Below, piece after piece: positions 6,906 through 10,709 of a stretch of DNA of 10,709 nt (position 1 is the first letter of the stretch; each line of letters opens with the position of its first letter). The notes beneath the pieces are model-generated. The model was given only the letters and a program-made list of their open reading frames with translations, ran no database searches and was not told where the DNA came from. A program made the position numbers and the translations under genes. Source of the stretch: an uncultured Eubacteriales bacterium (lineage in GTDB: Bacteria > Bacillota > Clostridia > Oscillospirales > Oscillospiraceae); contig USLX01000061.1 in NCBI GenBank assembly GCA_900555665.1, positions 1 to 10,709 on the forward strand, written 5' to 3'.

Positions 6906-6920
6906 CTGCCGCAAAAGTAA

Positions 6921-6944
6921 CCGCCCCATCTCCCGATGGGGCGG
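6921..6944 (-). terminator. Terminator-like hairpin downstream of the beta-helix-like lipoprotein gene
   Basis: CCGCCCCATC (6921-6930) pairs perfectly with GATGGGGCGG (6935-6944), a 10-bp GC-rich stem. Read on the - strand the loop is GGGA, a GNRA-type tetraloop, and the stem is followed by TTACTTTTG, a broken T-run. It lies about 90 nt beyond the stop of the lipoprotein gene at 7036, and fits a transcript end for the tmcAL-lipoprotein pair. The + strand has no T-run immediately after the stem. A small palindrome AAAAAG-T-CTTTTT (6956-6968) lies between it and the gene. Confidence 0.55.
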
Positions 6945-7035
6945 CCAGCGTGTCAAAAAAGTCTTTTTGCCCCGCTGCTCTACCACAGAACAGGATTCCC
7001 GTACAGCTGCCGCTGTACCAATTCTCTCCAATCCA

Positions 7036-8781
7036 TTATCCTTCCAAAACCGTTCCTCTCTCACAGCATACCGCGCCGGCCTCCGCGCAAAGCCCTTCCA
7101 GCCCGCCCGGCGCATAGACCGTGCCGCCGGTGATCGTGATGTCCCCATTTCCGAGCCACAGCCCTTCCTCAAACCAGACCGTTCCGCCCGAAATGACCAC
7201 ATCTCCGCCATCCAGATTGCAAGGTCCGGCAAAGCGTACCGCTCCGTCCGAAATCCGCACTGCCGCGTTCTGCATCCACGTCTCGCCCGCGCAGGTGAAG
7301 CTGCCGCCGGAAACTTCAAATGTCCCCGTCTCACCGGAATTGCATCCCATGCCGAAGCCGCCTGTCGTCACCTCCGCGCCGCGCAGTATGAGGGCCGGAT
7401 GATGGATGCCTCCCCAGCCCCAGAGGTTGAGATTTCCGGCGGAAAGCGTCCCTTCTCCCTCGGCGAGAATCCCCGTGCCGCCCACCTCGCCGGAGATGGT
7501 GTTCTCTCCCGCAAGGTGCAGCCACAGCGCGCCCCACGGCAGCAGCTCCTCCGCCGCCGTATTCTCCAGCGAGAGCGTCCCGGCAAACCATCCGCCGCCC
7601 GCCTCCTCCAGCGTCAGCGCGTCCCAGGTCATGCCCTCCTGCCCGCCGCTCCATTCTTCGCTGTACGTCGTTTGGAAATACCGGCTCACGGCCTCCTCGC
7701 CGCCGAGCACGCTGGCCCCATCGCCGTGAATTTCCGCGGCAGATACCTCCTGCGCCGCGAGCACGCCCGCGCCCGCCTCCACAACGGTACCCGCGCCCAG
7801 CGGCCCGGCCAGATACGCCTCGCCGCCCGAAAGCACAAACGTCATCTCCTCGTCGCTCGGCCAGTCGAGCAGCAGCACGCCGTCCCGGCATGTCACCGTC
7901 ACCGGATGAAAGGTTGAAATGCTCCGCGCGGTCATCACGCCGCCCGCAATCAGCAGATCCCCGTTTCGCCAGCGCAGAAGCTCCGTGCGCAGCGTCCCGT
8001 TCAGCATGGCGACCGTCAGCCCGCAGCCCTCGTTCGGCTGCGCCAAAAAATTCTCGCAGCAGACGTCCACATCCCCGTCCACGATCACCGCCGGAAGCGG
8101 CATCGTCCCGCCGCCGCACGCGAGTCCCGCGGTGTTTTCAAACCGCAGCGACCCCTCGCCCGTAATCAGCACGCACTCAAAGCCCTCAAAGCAGTCAAAT
8201 TCCGTGCCGCCGCCCTCGACATAACAGTCGCCCGAGAGATTCAGCCGCAGCACCCCGCCGAACGGTGACACCAAATTCGGCATCATCCCGTCCGTCACCG
8301 TGATCGTCAGGGCGTGATAGGCCTCCCCTGCCCAGCTCAGCTGTCCATAGGAGCTCTCCTGGCGTACCGCCTCCGAGAGACTTTCCAGAAAGTCCCCTTG
8401 CTGTACCCGGTCGAGCGCAAGATCGTTGTATGTCCCGTCCGCCTTCCGGACGGAGTAACCCTCGTCATAGCGGACGCCATCGTCCGCCCGTGCCGCGAGC
8501 GGCACCGCAAAGCCGAGGCGCTCCGTCGCGCCTCCCATCTCGCGCGCGTCGTACCAAACCTGGCAGGCCTCCGGCAGCGATTTTGCCCCGGATTTAGGGT
8601 CGGGTTCCGCCGCGAAATTCTCATTTTCTTCCAAATTTGCAGGTGGCGTGTCCAGCCGCTCCATATCGCCGCTCACAGCCGCTGTGTCCTGCCGCATCTC
8701 AGCCGCATTTTCACCCGCTCCGCACCCGCTGCACACCAGCGCCAAGCAGCGCAAAATGACCCATAACCATCTCTTTTTCAC
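7036..8781 (-). CDS. Hypothetical lipoprotein with beta-helix-like Gly-rich repeats
   Basis: I do not recognise a named family for this 581-residue protein. The N-terminus MKKRWLWVILRCLALVCSGC looks like a lipoprotein signal with lipidated Cys20, though Cys at the -3 position is unusual. A polar Asp/Glu-rich linker (about 21-70) follows. The rest is built of short beta-strand/turn units rich in Gly, Asp and Val. The units are clearest near the C-terminus (about 526-558): GDVVISGGTVWF and GDITITGGTVYA, with AVRISDGAVRF and TFEVSGGSFTC before them. This pattern resembles right-handed parallel beta-helix surface proteins and carbohydrate-binding domains of clostridia, so a surface or cell-wall role is plausible but inferred. 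The start is GTG (8781-8779), preceded by a purine-rich AAGGGGGAAG. It follows tmcAL by 27 nt on the same strand, probably in one transcript. Confidence 0.78.
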   Translation of the reverse strand: MKKRWLWVILRCLALVCSGCGAGENAAEMRQDTAAVSGDMERLDTPPANLEENENFAAEPDPKSGAKSLPEACQVWYDAREMGGATERLGFAVPLAARADDGVRYDEGYSVRKADGTYNDLALDRVQQGDFLESLSEAVRQESSYGQLSWAGEAYHALTITVTDGMMPNLVSPFGGVLRLNLSGDCYVEGGGTEFDCFEGFECVLITGEGSLRFENTAGLACGGGTMPLPAVIVDGDVDVCCENFLAQPNEGCGLTVAMLNGTLRTELLRWRNGDLLIAGGVMTARSISTFHPVTVTCRDGVLLLDWPSDEEMTFVLSGGEAYLAGPLGAGTVVEAGAGVLAAQEVSAAEIHGDGASVLGGEEAVSRYFQTTYSEEWSGGQEGMTWDALTLEEAGGGWFAGTLSLENTAAEELLPWGALWLHLAGENTISGEVGGTGILAEGEGTLSAGNLNLWGWGGIHHPALILRGAEVTTGGFGMGCNSGETGTFEVSGGSFTCAGETWMQNAAVRISDGAVRFAGPCNLDGGDVVISGGTVWFEEGLWLGNGDITITGGTVYAPGGLEGLCAEAGAVCCERGTVLEG

Positions 8782-8808
8782 GCTGCTTCCCCCTTGTCTC
8801 CTCCGGTT

Positions 8809-9963
8809 CTACTTCAGATAGATCCGCTCGCGCCGAAGCTGCTCCGCCGCCGCGCAGGCCTCCCCTTCGCCAAACAGGCCGTAAAGCCCGGCCGTGCGAA
8901 ATTCCAGTTCAAAATACTCCGTATTATCCGGTTTTTCACCAGCATTTATCATGGAAATTGTTCTATTTCTCCGTGCCTCCCGCAGTACGCACCTTCCCAT
9001 TTCATCCATGGCCAGCGCCCGCACATACGGAATCTCCCGCCGCAAATCCGCCTCCGTCAGCCCCAGATACGCACACAGCAGCAGCCGCCGTATCCGGCTC
9101 ATCGGATATCGCTTTGATTTTACCATATTTTCAATTTCCTGTAAAGTCCCGCACATCTGCGCTGCCCGCCAGGCCAGGCTCCAAAGCCCCTCCGAGCCAT
9201 GCGCCGCACGCTCCCAATCCGCTTTGCCCATCGCCCGCAGCCGGGCCAGCATTGCCCGCTCCCCCAGATGCAGGAAATGCCGCTCCGCACCCGCAAAATG
9301 CCGCGCAGCCGCTTGCGGAAGATAGGGAAAAATGTCGCCGCCCGCCGCCAAAACCGCGCGCAGAGACGAAGCCGACGGGGCCTCCCAGTCGGGAAGCTGC
9401 GCATGATAATCGCCCGCACGGTGCAGTGCCAGTGGCCGGATCTGTCGCCCCAACGCCGCCTTGCAGTATTCTAATCCCAAAATATTATTCGGTGTTTTTA
9501 GGAGTTCCCCCGGAAAATTTAAACTTTTTGCCGCAGTTTCCCGCGCTGCCGGATAGCTCATTCCCCCTGCCAGCGCTGCGCGCAGCGCCGCGTCATATTC
9601 CGGCGTGTCCATCGCCGCCGCAAGCCGCAGAAAATCCGCTGTTCCCCCGTTTTCGCAGCCAAAAGCCAGGCTTTCTGCGCCTAATTTGTCCAAAATATCC
9701 ACGCCGCACCTGGCGAATCCCTCCGCCGAGCAGAGCACGCCCGTCACCGGCAGCTCCAGCACCAGACTCGCGCCGCAGTCCACCGCAGCGGCGGCCCGGC
9801 GCAGCTTGTCGAATACCGCCGGTTCCCCGCGCTGTACAAAATTTCCGCTCATCAGGCAGATTACGGCTGTATCTGCTCCAAAAAAGTCCCGGATTTTCCG
9901 AAACTGCGTCCAATGTCCCCGATGAAATGGATTGTATTCACAGATCACGCCGACTGTCTTCAA
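8809..9963 (-). CDS. tmcAL: tRNA(Met) cytidine acetate ligase TmcAL (YlbM family)
   Basis: TmcAL uses ATP and acetate to form N4-acetylcytidine at the wobble position (C34) of elongator tRNA-Met, via an acetyl-adenylate. The 384-residue product has the nucleotidyltransferase-type N-terminus VGVICEYNPFHRGH, with the HxGH motif at 14-17. The family signature MSGNFVQRGEPAVFDK (38-53) and LELPVTGVLCSAEGFA (69-84) follow. The C-terminal half contains the helical RNA-binding-type region, including RYPMSRIRRLLLCAYLG and INAGEKP. It is slightly shorter than the Bacillus protein. The start is a TTG codon (9963-9961), the only start that preserves the conserved N-terminus. It is supported by AGGAGC (9976-9971) with 7-nt spacing. 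It is divergent from ackA and is probably co-transcribed with the downstream lipoprotein gene. Confidence 0.93.
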   Translation of the reverse strand: MKTVGVICEYNPFHRGHWTQFRKIRDFFGADTAVICLMSGNFVQRGEPAVFDKLRRAAAAVDCGASLVLELPVTGVLCSAEGFARCGVDILDKLGAESLAFGCENGGTADFLRLAAAMDTPEYDAALRAALAGGMSYPAARETAAKSLNFPGELLKTPNNILGLEYCKAALGRQIRPLALHRAGDYHAQLPDWEAPSASSLRAVLAAGGDIFPYLPQAAARHFAGAERHFLHLGERAMLARLRAMGKADWERAAHGSEGLWSLAWRAAQMCGTLQEIENMVKSKRYPMSRIRRLLLCAYLGLTEADLRREIPYVRALAMDEMGRCVLREARRNRTISMINAGEKPDNTEYFELEFRTAGLYGLFGEGEACAAAEQLRRERIYLK

Positions 9964-10001
9964 AATTTGTGCTCCTATCGATAAATTTTTCCGAAAACCC
10001 C

Positions 10002-10030
10002 TTGTTTCCGGCTCCGGATTGTTGTATCAT
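10002..10030 (+). promoter_or_regulatory. Possible ackA promoter
   Basis: TTGTTT (10002-10007) and TATCAT (10025-10030) are separated by exactly 17 nt. This is a fair -10 box with a weak -35 box. Transcription would start near 10037, giving a leader of about 57 nt. The assignment rests on hexamer matching and position only. I found no comparably good promoter for tmcAL on the other strand of this 130-nt interval. TATGAT at 10031-10026 is a candidate -10 box but lacks a convincing -35. Confidence 0.5.
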
Positions 10031-10047
10031 ATTTACTAGTTATCGTC

Positions 10048-10062
10048 ATTCTAGCATAGAAT
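10048..10062. promoter_or_regulatory. Short perfect inverted repeat in the ackA leader
   Basis: ATTCTA (10048-10053) and TAGAAT (10057-10062) form a perfect 6-bp inverted repeat around GCA. It lies about 18-32 nt past the possible -10 box and 31 nt before the ackA ATG. It could be an operator or a small leader hairpin. The length is short enough that chance cannot be excluded. Confidence 0.35.
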
Positions 10063-10093
10063 GCCAAAAAAAGAAACACAGGAGATAGAGGTT

Positions 10094-10709
10094 ATGAACA
10101 TTCTGGTCATCAATGCCGGCAGCTCCAGCTTGAAATATCAGCTGATGGATCCCGATACCGGCGTCGTCACCGCGAAAGGACTCTGTGAGCGCATCGGTCT
10201 GGACGGCCGTCTGAACCACAAGGTCATCGCCACGGGCAAGAAGCTCGAAAAGGATATCCCGATGCCCACGCATAAAGAGGCCATCGAGTCTGTCATGGAC
10301 ATTCTGGTCGATGCGGAATACGGCGTGATCAAGTCCGTCGACGAGATCGATGCGGTCGGCCATCGCGTGCTCCACGGCGGCGACAAGTTCGTCGAGAGCT
10401 GCATCGTCACCGACGCCTGCAAGGAAACCATCCGCGAGTGCATCCCCCTCGGCCCGCTCCACAACCCCGCCAACCTCATGGGCATCGAAGCCTGTGAAAA
10501 GGCCATGCCGGGCAAGCCGCAGGTCGCCGTGTTCGACACCGCGTTCCACATGACCATGCCCCCGAAGGCCTATCGCTATGCCATCCCCACCAAGTACTAT
10601 ACCGAAGATCATCTCCGCCGCTACGGCTTCCACGGCACGTCCCACCGCTTCGTCTCCAAGCGCTGCATCGAGCTGATGGGCGGCGTGGAGAACGCGCACC
10701 GCGTCATCG
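10094..10709 (+). CDS. ackA: Acetate kinase AckA, N-terminal part (3' end outside window)
   Basis: AckA interconverts acetyl-phosphate plus ADP and acetate plus ATP, the energy-yielding last step of acetate fermentation when paired with phosphotransacetylase. About 205 of a usual 400 residues are present, and the frame is open to the window edge. The N-terminus MNILVINAGSSSLKYQL carries the catalytic and phosphate-binding residues Asn7, Ser12 and Lys14. Arg91 in VGHRVLHGGD, His123 in PLHNPAN, catalytic Asp148 in FDTAFH and His180 in RRYGFHGTSH are all in place. The start ATG 10094 has AGGAG at 10080-10084 with 9-nt spacing. No pta gene is visible next to it. Identification is secure. Only the C-terminal half, with the second catalytic Arg and the nucleotide site, is missing because of the window boundary. 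Confidence 0.97.
   Translation, partial: MNILVINAGSSSLKYQLMDPDTGVVTAKGLCERIGLDGRLNHKVIATGKKLEKDIPMPTHKEAIESVMDILVDAEYGVIKSVDEIDAVGHRVLHGGDKFVESCIVTDACKETIRECIPLGPLHNPANLMGIEACEKAMPGKPQVAVFDTAFHMTMPPKAYRYAIPTKYYTEDHLRRYGFHGTSHRFVSKRCIELMGGVENAHRVI

Larger units (their letters stand above)
6531..6906. repeat. BIME-like array: tandem duplication of a two-hairpin-repeat unit
   Basis: Two copies of a composite unit lie head to tail. Unit 1 is 6531-6760 (copies B and C). Unit 2 is 6761-6905 (copies D and E). Both begin CGCCGCAGCAAACAAAGGCT, and both end with the GGGGGAGCCCC tail of the second repeat. B and D differ by one C in a C-run. C and E differ by one base in the hairpin-1 loop. Unit 2 lacks about 85 nt of the spacer between the two repeats. 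The outer arms of B and C are inverted relative to one another: GGCTCCCCC at 6547-6555 is the exact reverse complement of GGGGGAGCC at 6750-6758. This is the alternating layout of bacterial interspersed mosaic elements. The remainder of the spacer (about 6600-6700) shows no gene. Confidence 0.82.

Noticed and set aside
6531..6906. Possible CRISPR array or tRNA cluster.
   Set aside because: The repeats are strongly palindromic double hairpins in alternating orientation with irregular spacing and non-unique spacers. No cas genes are present, and no tRNA acceptor, anticodon or T-loop pattern was seen.
7331..8119. A - strand open frame in another register inside the lipoprotein gene.
   Set aside because: Its Arg/Gly/Ala-rich composition is typical of an out-of-frame reading. 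The longer frame has a signal sequence and regular repeats.
10046..10699. A - strand open frame opposite ackA.
   Set aside because: The + strand encodes acetate kinase with all expected catalytic residues. The antisense frame has no family features.

Overview
The window looks like a chromosomal housekeeping segment of a high-GC anaerobic Firmicute, probably a gut clostridium of the Oscillospirales. This is inferred from the strongly C/G-ending codons, the dnaX-ybaB-recR order, Gram-positive style lipoproteins, tmcAL and ackA, and the GGCTCCCC-type hairpin repeats. No 16S or other taxonomic marker is present, so the assignment is only approximate. I see no phage, plasmid, CRISPR, tRNA or rRNA features.

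Layout. Bases 1-3446 (+ strand) hold the 3' end of secA, then pgeF (peptidoglycan editing factor, laccase-domain family) and a family 5 solute-binding lipoprotein. The three are packed with 5-nt gaps and probably form one operon. Bases 3447-3857 are a non-coding convergent interval rich in structure: one hairpin repeat (A), an AT-rich island of abutting hairpins, a variant repeat (F), and the recR terminator. Bases 3858-6457 (- strand) are the dnaX-ybaB-recR operon for DNA replication and recombinational repair, with a good sigma-A-type promoter at 6488-6515. Bases 6531-6906 are a mosaic array of four hairpin repeats (B-C-D-E) in alternating orientation, resembling REP/BIME elements of enterobacteria. 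A terminator-like hairpin follows at 6921-6944. Bases 7036-9963 (- strand) carry tmcAL and, downstream of it, an unrecognised beta-helix-like lipoprotein. A 130-nt divergent promoter region separates tmcAL from ackA, which begins at 10094 (+) and runs off the window.

How the genes fit together. SecA exports the secretome, which would include both lipoproteins here. PgeF guards cell-wall precursor fidelity. DnaX/YbaB/RecR form the usual replication and repair cluster. TmcAL (acetate-dependent tRNA-Met acetylation) and AckA (acetate/acetyl-phosphate interconversion) share acetate as a substrate and face away from each other. The coding content is ordinary. The unusual content is in the intergenic DNA: six members of one hairpin family whose stems differ by compensatory changes, two of them in a tandem BIME-like duplication next to the dnaX promoter, and an unexplained AT-rich run of back-to-back hairpins after the solute-binding protein gene.
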